Below, in pieces: positions 1 to 8,844 of a stretch of 64,000 nt of DNA. The position numbers were made by a program, and so were the translations under genes. The DNA is from MFD04716-140 sp963703125 (GTDB lineage Bacteria; Bacteroidota; Bacteroidia; Flavobacteriales; Flavobacteriaceae): NCBI GenBank assembly GCA_963703125.1, contig OY969790.1:3658001-3722000 (forward strand). The letters run 5' to 3'. The number at the start of each line of letters is the position of its first letter. Position 1 is the first letter of the stretch. Below the pieces are notes generated by a model. That model worked only from the letters and a program-made list of their open reading frames with translations. It did no database searches and had not been told where the DNA came from.

Positions 1-445
1 CAATAGCTTTTAATATTGTCAAATAAGGAACCCTATGCGCAGCTTTATGTGCCTCCCATGTTATGGGTAGTTTTTTATGACTTATAAACTCGTCCCTTCG
101 AGCCTTAAAGTTATGCTTTACTATAAAATCTCGATATTCTTCAAATTCCAAATTTAGCATACCTAACTTCTGAGTAGCAAAGTAGAAATTCAGTTTGCCA
201 TAACTTTTATTAGACAGTTCAGAAAGTCTTGATATAATATCATCTGTTAATTTTTTTTTGATGATGTAAGATTTATTAAAATCAGGCCTTCTAAAGGTTT
301 CTATTAAATCATCAGAAGCCAATTGATTAGTTACAATGTATTGTTCACGCATTAACGTCCAAACTTCAATTATTGAACCTAATTCTCCTCTCAAATTGGT
401 AATTATATTATCGACATCTGTTCTTTTTAATACTGATTTGCTCAT
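1..445 (-). CDS. Hypothetical protein, 3' end cut by window edge
   Basis: An open frame begins at an ATG (445-443 on the minus strand) and runs off the left edge without a stop, giving about 148 residues starting MSKSVLKRTDVDNIITNLRG. The sequence is rich in Lys, Ile and Asn, has no signal peptide or membrane segment, and looks like a soluble alpha-helical protein. I do not recognise a family. It shares its orientation with the next two small-to-medium genes, and the three together look like accessory DNA rather than core chromosome. Being an open frame of 445 bases with normal codon use, it is probably real, but its C-terminus and function cannot be seen. Confidence 0.6.
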   Translation of the reverse strand, partial: MSKSVLKRTDVDNIITNLRGELGSIIEVWTLMREQYIVTNQLASDDLIETFRRPDFNKSYIIKKKLTDDIISRLSELSNKSYGKLNFYFATQKLGMLNLEFEEYRDFIVKHNFKARRDEFISHKKLPITWEAHKAAHRVPYLTILKAI

Positions 446-722
446 AGTTAAAGAAATTCTTTTCTTTTTTCTTGATAAAAAAAGAAACAAAAAGATACTC
501 ATTGATATCTATTGATTTTTAAAGGTATTCGTGAATCTGCGATTTCAAGGCTAACAGATAATACGGCTCAGTCGCTATATTTTAGGATCCATTGTAACAC
601 TTAAGACTGCTTTCAGATAAAAGAGCCTTTTTATTTGTCAAGAAAAATGGTAACCAGCCCCCTAAAATTCTTAACGCTCCTCTCCCCTATTGTCTTGCCA
701 AAATTCTCTTAGGCCGGAGACC

Positions 723-947
723 TTACTTCAACTTTTCAGTCCAATTTTCAATCTCGGTCATATTATAACTACCAGCTACAATTCTTGGAGGTATACTAAA
801 AGCAGATGATATTGCTTCTTTGAATTTTTCAGCAACTTCTTCATTTGCGGCTACGAATTCGCAATTAACCAAATCAAACTGTTTCACATCTCCAAACCAA
901 TTATCCATTTTCGAAAGGGTTTTAAAGGTAATTTTAAACTTTTTCAT
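723..947 (-). CDS. Small hypothetical protein, 74 aa
   Basis: Starts MKKFKITFKTLSKMDNWFGD and ends in a Lys-rich tail. It is predicted cytosolic with mixed alpha/beta character: a beta-strand opening (KFKITFKT), a short aromatic turn, then an amphipathic helix (EEVAEKFKEAISSAF). No family is recognised. It lies 68 bases downstream of the PLD-like gene in the same direction and could be co-transcribed. Short length keeps confidence moderate, but the lysine-rich ATG start and the absence of any competing frame favour a real gene. Confidence 0.5.
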   Translation of the reverse strand: MKKFKITFKTLSKMDNWFGDVKQFDLVNCEFVAANEEVAEKFKEAISSAFSIPPRIVAGSYNMTEIENWTEKLK

Positions 948-1015
948 ATTTCTTATTTAAGATTTATTTGTCAAATTTCGATAGATATTTGGAGGTACAC
1001 AAAAACCTTAAATTT

Positions 1016-2941
1016 TTATGCTTTAAGTTCTATTTTTTCGACGAAATAAACGATTTTGATCACTAGGCTTCGAAGAAGACTTTGAAGAAATTTATGGTTT
1101 TTAGCAAATTTTACCAAATTAGGCGAAAGTGTATAATAAATACGTATAAATATTCTTCCGAATAGATTTTTTCTCAAACACGTATCCCGATAATTCCTTA
1201 AAGTTTGAACTTTTGGATGGTTGACATCTTCATAAACCATCGTTGCAACGTAGCAACTTTCGGCATTTTTTTTGGCTTGTATTTCTTTTGCTTTGTTTTC
1301 TTCATTTAATTTTCTATGTTGCTCTAAGAGAATACTGATATTTTCTTTCTCTAGGTTCCCCTCGATTTGTGACAATTTTAGAAACTCAGTTTTATAAGAA
1401 ATCAACCAATCTCTCAATAGAACTCTATTCCATGACATACTTTCCACAAGAGCTTTGTAAAATTCCTTGAAAATCCCTTTTTTTTCTGACAGAAAAACAC
1501 AATCATGAACCTTTTCAGGCCAATTTATGGCCTCTGTTGAAAGAATACCTTTTTTACTATCATACGACTTTTTCAACAATGGAATTTCGTTTAATAATAG
1601 ATGCTGGTTCTTATCAAAAAGAAGAAATTTATTCCAATCGCTTTTTAGGCTAAACAGAATAGGTTTTTCTAAGAACTCAATTTTATTGCAATCCTCGGTT
1701 ACAGAATAGGATTCAAATTGAGGAGGTAGTAATTGTTTACCACTAAAAGTTGTTAACCCATATCCTATTCGCTCTCTTTCATTATTAAGTATGTAGGTTA
1801 CAAGCCCGATTTTATCAAATATTTTATCAACCGCAAAGCAATCTAATTCTTTCTTCTCTAACGTTGAGTTGTATATATATGGTTTAGGGTCTGGGTCTGT
1901 TTTTGACGATTTCGAATCTCTTTTGTAGTAATAACCATTAGGTAATTTTGATTGAAAGGTTATTTTATCTCCTAACAGTTGTCCTTTAGAATCTATTTTA
2001 TAAACCGTTCTTGCTTCTTTCTTCTCCGAGTAACTTTTGAGAAAGGGGCTTTTAGGTATAGAAATAAACGTGTCTTTAAATTCCTCAACAATATGATAAG
2101 CATTAGTACTAGGGATTGTTTCTTTACTAATATTTTTGAAATTGATGATTTTCCAAAAGTAAAGGGGTTCCAAAAATCTTTTACCGAGCTTTTTTTCTAT
2201 TTTTTTTAACTCAAAATTGTTTGATAAATAGTGTCTTAGTCGAAAAAAGTTTAATTCGTCATCTTCATTTCTCATTAAATAAAAGCCATTTTCCAGCCTA
2301 TATTTATATAGAGGAACTTCAAAAGAGATTAAATCGGCGTGTTGCCTGTTAAAATGAAGAGCCTTCCCTAAAAATTTATTTTGAAATTCATTAACTTCAT
2401 ACCCTTTCCAATTAATAAAAAAAGGATACTTTTCAGAATATCTTTGCTCCTCAAATTCTCTTAAAATTTTATTTTCTTCATTTTCGAAAACTTTAAACCC
2501 ATATTGAAAAAATTCATCAATTGTTTTACACGAATTGTGTAGTAACCCAAACTGTTCTATAAATTGATTGGCCAGGTAAGAATTATTGCTTGTAACCTGA
2601 ATGTTTTCATCATTTGATTTGGCCTTTATAGTCCAATTGTAAGAACCGTTTATAACGGTATCTCTATCAATCACACAAAACTTATTATGCATCAGTTTTT
2701 TTGCAAGACCAATTTTAGCCCCTTGATAATATAGGGTTTCGAAAAAACTTTTGTCATTTATTTTGTCGTCATAGATAATGATTGAAATTTTTACACCTCT
2801 TTGCAAAGCTCCGAGTAAGGCATCTTTTAAAGTCGTGTCCGTAAACCATGCCACGGCAACAAGAATTTCTTCACATGATTTATTTATGGCGTCAGCAATA
2901 ATTTCTTTGATTCCAGAAAAGTATACTTTTTGATTATTCAC
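1016..2941 (-). CDS. Phospholipase D-like protein with WG-like middle and CFI-box C-terminus
   Basis: 641 residues starting at GTG (2941); an in-frame stop lies just upstream and no ATG is available. Residues 1-120 are a PLD-like nuclease/phosphodiesterase domain with one HKD motif: His85, Lys87 and Asp92 in HNKFCVID, followed by NGSYNW. Single-HKD proteins normally act as dimers. The middle is low in recognisable motifs, but around residues 370-420 there is a WG-repeat-like stretch (YGLTTFSGKQLLPPQFES). From about residue 560 the C-terminus matches the CFI-box type seen at the ends of many multidomain bacterial proteins (CYVATMVYEDVNHPKV, then GRIFIRIYYTLSP). Substrate unknown; DNA cleavage, lipid hydrolysis or a role in defence are all possible. 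It is probably cytosolic or peripheral. No partner gene is evident apart from the adjacent 74-residue protein. Confidence 0.75.
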   Translation of the reverse strand: MNNQKVYFSGIKEIIADAINKSCEEILVAVAWFTDTTLKDALLGALQRGVKISIIIYDDKINDKSFFETLYYQGAKIGLAKKLMHNKFCVIDRDTVINGSYNWTIKAKSNDENIQVTSNNSYLANQFIEQFGLLHNSCKTIDEFFQYGFKVFENEENKILREFEEQRYSEKYPFFINWKGYEVNEFQNKFLGKALHFNRQHADLISFEVPLYKYRLENGFYLMRNEDDELNFFRLRHYLSNNFELKKIEKKLGKRFLEPLYFWKIINFKNISKETIPSTNAYHIVEEFKDTFISIPKSPFLKSYSEKKEARTVYKIDSKGQLLGDKITFQSKLPNGYYYKRDSKSSKTDPDPKPYIYNSTLEKKELDCFAVDKIFDKIGLVTYILNNERERIGYGLTTFSGKQLLPPQFESYSVTEDCNKIEFLEKPILFSLKSDWNKFLLFDKNQHLLLNEIPLLKKSYDSKKGILSTEAINWPEKVHDCVFLSEKKGIFKEFYKALVESMSWNRVLLRDWLISYKTEFLKLSQIEGNLEKENISILLEQHRKLNEENKAKEIQAKKNAESCYVATMVYEDVNHPKVQTLRNYRDTCLRKNLFGRIFIRIYYTLSPNLVKFAKNHKFLQSLLRSLVIKIVYFVEKIELKA

Positions 2942-3223
2942 CCAGAATTGGTTAGCATTTTAGCAAATATACCATTCCACACACATTACACTCCCCTCCT
3001 ACCGTCGGCTCGCATAATAAGTGTTTATTCATTGCCAGTTATTTGTTTTTTAAAGGTATTCATGAACCTCGCAAAATGGCTCGGTTTCATTACCTTTTCG
3101 AAAGAAAGTTTTTAGAAGACGGCATATATTCAAAAAATTCTCAATCTTTTGAATATTGAGCGGGTTGTCCCGACACTTGAAAGGTGGCATCAAAAGTAGA
3201 TGCTTGAGCAGCTACAAAACAGG

Positions 3224-4826
3224 CTATTGCAGCACCACATCCGGGATATGGTTAAAAGATTGTGATGATGCCGCCCTTACGGCCCGGTTCCAACCTTCCG
3301 GCAACTTTTCCTTGAGCAATTCCCCGGGCTTCAGTGCAGGATATATTTCACCATAATGTTTTATGACCGTAAAATCGGTGCGGCGCATGCGGTGCCAAGG
3401 CCGCAATTGCCGGGTGGTACTCAATCCCATGGACCCCAAGTATTTCGGCCGTACTATGGATGGTCTCTTCATGGAAAGAAGCCGTTCTCTGAGCCTTATG
3501 GTCTACATCCAACCCTTTTACAAGCATTTCATTTTGGGTGGCCACACCTGTTGGACAGTCATTTGAATTGCAGCGCAATGCCTGTATGCATCCTATGGCC
3601 AACATCATGCCCCTAGCGGAATAACAAAGATCGGCCCCTATCGAAATGTTTTTAATGATGTCAAAGGCGGTGATTATTTTTCCACTGCATATTATTTTGA
3701 TCTTATCGCGCAGATTATAGCCCACCAAGGCATTGTGGGCAAAAATAAGCGCCTCGACCAAAGGTGCGCCTACGCTGTCGGAATACTCTATGGGTGCTGC
3801 ACCCGTGCCCCCTTCTGCCCCATCAATGGCGATATAGTCCGGTGTAATGCCCGTTTCGATCATTGCTTTGCAAATGGCGATAAATTCCCTTCGTTTTCCA
3901 ATACACAGTTTTATACCAATTGGTTTTCCTCCGGATAGATTGCGCAACCTTTGTACAAAGAATATCAGTTCAATAGGGGTTTTGAAGGCTGAATGTGCCG
4001 GTGGGGACAGTACCGTTTTACCGATGGGCACATTGCGGATCTCCGCAATTTCAGCGGTAACTTTTTGGGCCGGCAAGATACCTCCATGTCCCGGTTTGGC
4101 ACCTTGGGAAAGTTTGATCTCGATCATTTTGACATTGGGGTTCTTGGTTTTTACCTGGAACATGTGATCGTCAAAATTTCCTTCCAAAGTTCTGGCCCCA
4201 AAATAACCGGTTCCCAATTGCCATATGATATCGCCTTCGTGCTCCAAATGATACTTGGTAAGTCCGCCTTCGCCTGTATTATGTGCAAACCCTCCCAATT
4301 TTGCGCCTTTGTTCAAGGCCATCACGGCATTACGGCTCAAAGATCCATAGCTCATGGCGGAAATATTCAAAATACTTGCATCATAGGGTTGTTTGCAATC
4401 GGGACCCCCAATCGTCACCCGCAATGATTTGGGATCCACCGAAACGGGCGACAAGGAATGGTTTACCCATTCATACCCCACTTCATATACGTTGAGCTGT
4501 GTCCCGAAAGGTAAAGTTGAAAGCTCTTTCTTGGCTCTTTGGTAAACGATGGAACGAGCCTGTCTGTTGATCGGTGCCCCGCTAAAATTTGTCTCTATGA
4601 AATACTGGCTTATCTCCGGTCGAATACTTTCCAAAATATACCTGAAATTTCCGATCAAGGGAAAATTTCTGCGAATGGTGTGCTTTTTTTGCAGCATATC
4701 TCTTAAACCGATAAACAATAAAGGGCCGATAAGCAGAAAACTCCATAATATCGGAGTCCAATAGAAGGCAATAATACCGATAGCCGATAGGGTGAGTACG
4801 GAATACAAAATAAACGCTCTTCGCAT
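3224..4826 (-). pseudogene. Frameshifted FMN-binding glutamate synthase family protein
   Basis: The first frame (4826 to 3348) gives a 492-residue protein with two N-terminal membrane segments (about residues 5-42) and a glutamate-synthase-type FMN TIM barrel: SQGAKPGHGG, the GIKLCIG strand, DGAEGGTGAAP, and the CPTGVATQ iron-sulfur-type cysteine region. It then drifts into nonsense. The expected ending (SMGLSTTRQLRPWHRMRRTD, then HYGEIYPALKPGELL) continues in the next frame down to 3224. The switch falls at the CCCC run 3434-3437, where removing one C joins the frames. The span of 1603 bases fits 533 codons plus stop and one extra base, the usual family length. The family resembles GltB's synthase domain but lacks the amidotransferase; its physiological reaction is poorly known. 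Either an assembly error or a recent lesion. Confidence 0.85.
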
Positions 4827-5021
4827 ACAGGAAATTTTTGGTTAAAAATATTAATAAAACGCTGAATCGAAGTTTAAATTATCTTGTTATGGACTCAGTT
4901 GATACTTAAAAAACAAGGTATACTCGATAGTAATTACCCGAATGTTCAAGTTTAGAACCACATGGTAGGATTGGATGCGCTGTAAAATTTATAAACTTGG
5001 AGATGGCCTTTTACGTGGTAG

Positions 5022-6845
5022 TTAGGAAACCATTTTATGGGGCAAAACGAAGTACATTTTCATGGCACCCCTGTTCTTGGCTTCGATTTCCCCGCGGTAT
5101 TCACAGGTATAGTGGTCTTTGACAAAATGATAGGTGCTTTCACCGATATTGATCTTACCGGGTTCGGACATGGATTCCATTCTGGAAGCCACATTTACGG
5201 TATCGCCCCATATATCATAGGCAAATTTCTTGGTACCAACGACACCTGCAACCACGGGACCGGTATTGATTCCGATTCGGATATCGAAAGTAAGTTCGCT
5301 GGCCGCCACATCGTTTTTGGTCTCTTCCACAAAATTGACGATTTCAAAGGCCGCTTGTACCATGCGCTGGGCATGGTCGTTCTCGTTGGTATGCAATCCG
5401 CCGGCACACATATAGGCATCCCCTATCGTCTTGATTTTTTCCAGTCCGTGCTTTTCGATAATCGCATCAAATTTTGAAAAGTAAAAACCGATGGTTTCCA
5501 CTAATGCCTCCGGGGACAATTTTTCCGAATAGTTGGTAAAACCTTTAAAATCGGTAAATAAAACGGTGACCGAGTCGTATTTTTTTGCTTTTACGGAGCC
5601 ATTTTGTTTTAGTTCCGAGGCCGTTTCTGCGGGGAGTATATTCAATAACAGGGTATCCGAACGATCTCGTTCCGCTTCAATGATCTGTTTGGTCTTCCGA
5701 ATAAAATTATTGCGCCGGTAGAGGCCTACGGCTAAAATACCGATCAATACCAAGGCAACGGCCGTTGCAATGGCGATATTACGTTGGTTTTTTCTTCTCT
5801 GGTCTAATAGGTCAACTTCAATTTGCTTTTGGGAAACCTCAAAGTCACTGCGCTGTTCTGCCAAATTTTGTACAGTTTCTATATTGATAAGGCTATCCCT
5901 ATAGACGATATGATCTTTGTAATGTTTATAGGAAAAAACCAATTCACCAATTAATTCATAAAGCTCGGAGAGTTTAAGATTTGCATCACTGATTTGTTCT
6001 TTTAGCCCGTATTTTTTTGCCAACTCTAGACTTCTCTGAGCATAATTAATGGCAATCTTGTGTTCGTTTTTCTCCAAATAGATATCAGCCATGGAAACCA
6101 AATAAACACAAATAGGATGATAATCGCCCGATTCTTCTAGAATGTTAACCGCCTCATTTATGTTCATTTCGGCCAAATCTTTTTTTCCAGTACTGGCATA
6201 AACCATACCAATATTGCCGAGATTATAAGCTTTACCCACTTTATAGTTCACCTGTTCAAAAAGTTCACCAGATTCATTGAAATACGTTAATGCCGAGTCA
6301 TATTGTTTATTTGTAAGCAGCGCATCACCTGCATTCAAAATATAAGAAGCAAATGCTATGGTATCTTCTGTTTTGCGTAAAATAGAAATTGCTCTATCAT
6401 AATAAAGCATTGCATTTTTATGGTTGTCGGAGATAGAATAAATATCGGCAATGGCACCATATGAACTACCTTCGGCCGCTATCAGATTTTCCTTTTTGGC
6501 TACTTCAGCACTTTTGAAATATGCTTCTAATGCCTCTTGAAGATTACCCATCAACCTTTTAGTATCACCTAAACGAAAATAACCGTGATAGAGGTACTTA
6601 TTGTTTTTGTTTATTTCGGATAAACGAATTAGTTCCTGTGAATAATTCAATTTTTTTGAAAAATCGTTTATTTCATAAAAAGCTAAATCATAAAGTATTG
6701 CTAATTTTTCTTTTAATTGGGGTTTGCCATCTTGATAAATTTTCGCAAGACTATCGGCTAATTTTTGATTTTGTGAAAAAATTGAATAAGTGAAAAAATA
6801 AAAAAATACTATTAAAAGATAATAGAATAATTTATTTGTGCACAT
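5022..6845 (-). CDS. TPR-containing membrane adenylate cyclase (class III)
   Basis: 607 residues. A signal peptide or anchor (residues 5-24) leads into a periplasmic TPR solenoid (about 40-320), a coiled coil (325-353), one membrane helix (356-376), a linker with the LLLNILP motif (400-405), and a cytoplasmic class III cyclase domain (424-600). Both metal aspartates are present (FTDFKGF, Asp432; GDAYM, Asp476), as are the ATP-selecting Lys in KIKTIGD, Asp in YDIWGD, and the transition-state Asn/Arg in NVASRM. The enzyme should therefore make cAMP as a homodimer, probably tuned by a ligand or protein bound to the TPRs. Its ATG overlaps the stop of the upstream gene as TAATG, which implies translational coupling. 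Confidence 0.9.
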   Translation of the reverse strand: MCTNKLFYYLLIVFFYFFTYSIFSQNQKLADSLAKIYQDGKPQLKEKLAILYDLAFYEINDFSKKLNYSQELIRLSEINKNNKYLYHGYFRLGDTKRLMGNLQEALEAYFKSAEVAKKENLIAAEGSSYGAIADIYSISDNHKNAMLYYDRAISILRKTEDTIAFASYILNAGDALLTNKQYDSALTYFNESGELFEQVNYKVGKAYNLGNIGMVYASTGKKDLAEMNINEAVNILEESGDYHPICVYLVSMADIYLEKNEHKIAINYAQRSLELAKKYGLKEQISDANLKLSELYELIGELVFSYKHYKDHIVYRDSLINIETVQNLAEQRSDFEVSQKQIEVDLLDQRRKNQRNIAIATAVALVLIGILAVGLYRRNNFIRKTKQIIEAERDRSDTLLLNILPAETASELKQNGSVKAKKYDSVTVLFTDFKGFTNYSEKLSPEALVETIGFYFSKFDAIIEKHGLEKIKTIGDAYMCAGGLHTNENDHAQRMVQAAFEIVNFVEETKNDVAASELTFDIRIGINTGPVVAGVVGTKKFAYDIWGDTVNVASRMESMSEPGKINIGESTYHFVKDHYTCEYRGEIEAKNRGAMKMYFVLPHKMVS

Positions 6846-7285
6846 TAAGAAGTTTTTGCTCTGACACTTATTTTCGGGTCAATTTGATAAGTGCCTTTCA
6901 GAACTCCGGAATTATATACTGCAAATTTAATCACATAGGATTCCGCATCGTTATTCTGGGCATTAACAATGGTTCCTGTAATCGTAGCTGCCCCGGCGGG
7001 AGCTTGCAGATCGGAATTACCAAAAAGATTTTTACCATCTTCATAGTCAATCTCTGTAATAACCACGGTATCCGTAGCAGGATTGGTAACGGAAATACCA
7101 CTCCAGGTAATGGTATCATTGTTGGCTACATTGATTACAAAATTTTCATTAGTTACCCCATTAGAGTTCCCTTGAAATGAACAATTGGCATCAATCAAGG
7201 CAGTTGTAGTTGGGGGTATAGGTATTGCATTTGTATCGACCTGTAAAATAATAGAATGGGCTACTGATCCATTTCCTCCACACAT
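6845..7285 (-). CDS. Uncharacterised beta-rich protein coupled to the cyclase
   Basis: About 146 residues if started at ATG 7285 (MCGGNGSVAHSIILQVDT). An in-frame TTG at 7336 would add 17 residues, but the ATG seems likelier. The sequence is dominated by Thr, Asn, Ile and Val in alternating pattern, as in a beta-sandwich, with an acidic turn (EIDYEDGKNLFGN) and a C-terminal strand around KGTYQIDPKIS. No signal peptide with the ATG start; no membrane helix. I recognise no family. The stop overlaps the cyclase start by one base, so the two proteins are probably made together; it may modulate or be modulated by the cyclase (inference). Confidence 0.65.
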   Translation of the reverse strand: MCGGNGSVAHSIILQVDTNAIPIPPTTTALIDANCSFQGNSNGVTNENFVINVANNDTITWSGISVTNPATDTVVITEIDYEDGKNLFGNSDLQAPAGAATITGTIVNAQNNDAESYVIKFAVYNSGVLKGTYQIDPKISVRAKTS

Positions 7286-7460
7286 AATATTGGTTTTTAG
7301 TTGGTTAATACTATCTAAGATATACTTTTTAAGCAAGCGAAAGCATACAAAATGTCCGAAAGAAGCCCAATACTGTCCGAATGCCTATTTTTCGCTGACC
7401 AATATACTTTTACTGACTTATAACAGTTTTTTTGAAACGGGTACGAACGCTAAATAGACT

Positions 7461-7937
7461 TCATTTTAGGGACGATTCATATTCGTAGTAAAGCATACTT
7501 CCCCTATTGCCCTCAGGTTTGTATTTGAAACCTAAGAAACGAAACCAGGAAATTTGGTTTTTATTTTCAGCCGTGGCATATTGACCACAGGTGCATCCTT
7601 TGTAGCGAATGGAGAGTTCCTTTAAGATTTTGCGCATGTCGAAGCTAATCTTTATGGAATTTTCTTGCATAAGATCAGAACAGATTAAAAAGGTCTCATA
7701 CTTTGTATCAGATGTTTTAAATGCTCCTAGAACGGCGATTGACCTATCGTCCGGGGTTTTCCACAGCTTTGAAAATCCGTTCGTCTTGGTCATCAGAAGA
7801 CGGTTAAGAATAAACTCCAGGGTTTCTTGACGTTGTAATTCATTTGCCAGTCGCCATTCTGCCTTAGATTTTTCCCAAGGGTTTTCGAGGATGTATTTAA
7901 TTTCTTCCGGACTTATTTCATTATGTAATTCGAACAT
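7461..7937 (-). CDS. Putative GNAT-like acetyltransferase fold protein
   Basis: 158 residues, cytosolic. The layout is N-terminal helices (SPEEIKYILENPWEKSKAEW), a strand pair around SIAVLGAFKTSDTKYETFLI, a helical segment (KISFDMRKILKELSIRY), and an ending SWFRFLGFKYKPEG that resembles the YxxxGF signature closing GNAT domains. The usual RxxGxG/A coenzyme A loop is not clear; CTCGQYATAEN lies where it would be expected. Function unknown; it may be an acetyltransferase or a non-catalytic relative. Flanked by same-strand genes but separated by gaps of 49 bases or more, so probably its own unit. Confidence 0.5.
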   Translation of the reverse strand: MFELHNEISPEEIKYILENPWEKSKAEWRLANELQRQETLEFILNRLLMTKTNGFSKLWKTPDDRSIAVLGAFKTSDTKYETFLICSDLMQENSIKISFDMRKILKELSIRYKGCTCGQYATAENKNQISWFRFLGFKYKPEGNRGSMLYYEYESSLK

Positions 7938-7986
7938 AACTTTGTTAAGGACTAAAAGGGTTCGCCATTAAAATAAGATTGATTAA

Positions 7987-8836
7987 TTACTTCTTTTTTA
8001 ATTTAAGAAATGCCTCCTGTAACCTTTTTGTAACGGGGCCTATAGTATTCCCCTTGTAAAACTGGTGGTTATCGATTTTCTTGATGGACGCGATTTGCGT
8101 GCTGGTGCCGGTTAAAAAAGCTTCATCCATCTCGAAAATTTTCGACGCAGGGGTTCCCTCCTCGCGTACGGCTATCTCTAGATTCTGACAGATCTCCAAA
8201 ACGACCTGTCTCGTAATTCCATCAAGAATAAAGGCATTTGCAGGATGTGTAAATACTATATTGTCTTTAACAAAAAACACATTGCAATGGGAAGCCTCGG
8301 TTATAAAGCCATTGCGAACCAATAAGATTTCATAACAGTCCCGTTGGACGGCCTGTTCATTGAGCAACACGTTGCCAAGTAAAGAGGTCGATTTGATATC
8401 ACATCGGGACCGATCGAAAATCTTCGGCAGTAATCACCGATGCATTCACGTTATTGATACCCGGCAATACTTTGGGCATTGCATACATCATGAAAGTTGG
8501 TGGAATCCCCTCGGGAAATGAATGCTTTCTAGGGGCCACTCCCCTAGTTACCTGAATGTATAGCAAGCAATCCTTTTCGGTCAAATTTGTGGCGTCAAGC
8601 AATCTGGGTATTTCCTTGGATACCAAATCGATATCAAAAGTGATGTGTATCTTTTTAAGGCATTGGTCAAGACGCTCCAAATGGGCCTGTTCATAAAAAA
8701 AGCGACCGTTTATATGGGCCATTACCTCATAAATCCCATCACCAAATAAAAATCCCCTATCAAACACGGATATTTTGGCAGATTCCGGACTTAAAATTTC
8801 CCCGTTGAGATATACTTTTTCTGGGTACGGATCCAT
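7987..8836 (-). pseudogene. Frameshifted class IV PLP aminotransferase (D-amino acid/branched-chain type)
   Basis: The N-terminal piece (8836 to 8399) carries YLNGEI, then KISVFDRGFLFGDGIYEVM, the signature opening of fold-type IV aminotransferases, and RGVAPRKHSFPEG. It stops after ITAEDFRSVPM. The homology resumes in another frame with RCDIKSTSLLGNVLLNEQA, whose Lys is the expected Schiff-base residue, then ITEASHCNVFFV, ILDGITRQVVLEI and AFLTGTSTQIA, ending at 7987. The frame change lies within 8407-8416, and 850 bases fits 282 codons plus stop and one extra base. If this is a sequencing error, the protein is a roughly 282-residue cytosolic transaminase acting on D-amino acids or branched-chain oxoacids. 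As written, the catalytic Lys is cut off from the N-terminal half, so the product would be inactive. Confidence 0.85.
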
Positions 8837-8844
8837 GTATTGGG

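Larger units (their letters stand above)
516..3069. repeat. Imperfect direct repeat pair bounding the 723-2941 genes
   Basis: TTTTTAAAGGTATTC occurs at 516-530 and again at 3047-3061. The match continues as GTGAATCT versus ATGAACCT, so about 21 of 23 bases agree. The two copies bracket the 74-residue gene and the PLD-like gene. They could be the ends or attachment-site remnants of a small inserted segment, or chance similarity in AT-rich DNA. No integrase or transposase is visible between them. Confidence 0.35.

Noticed and set aside
3116..3223. Coding-like minus-strand frame downstream of the FMN protein (GCGAAIACFVAAQAST)
   Set aside because: No start codon and no homology I can see; the family's C-terminus is already complete at 3224.
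3993..4427. Open frame of 144 codons opposite the glutamate-synthase-like gene
   Set aside because: Shadow frame inside a conserved protein gene.
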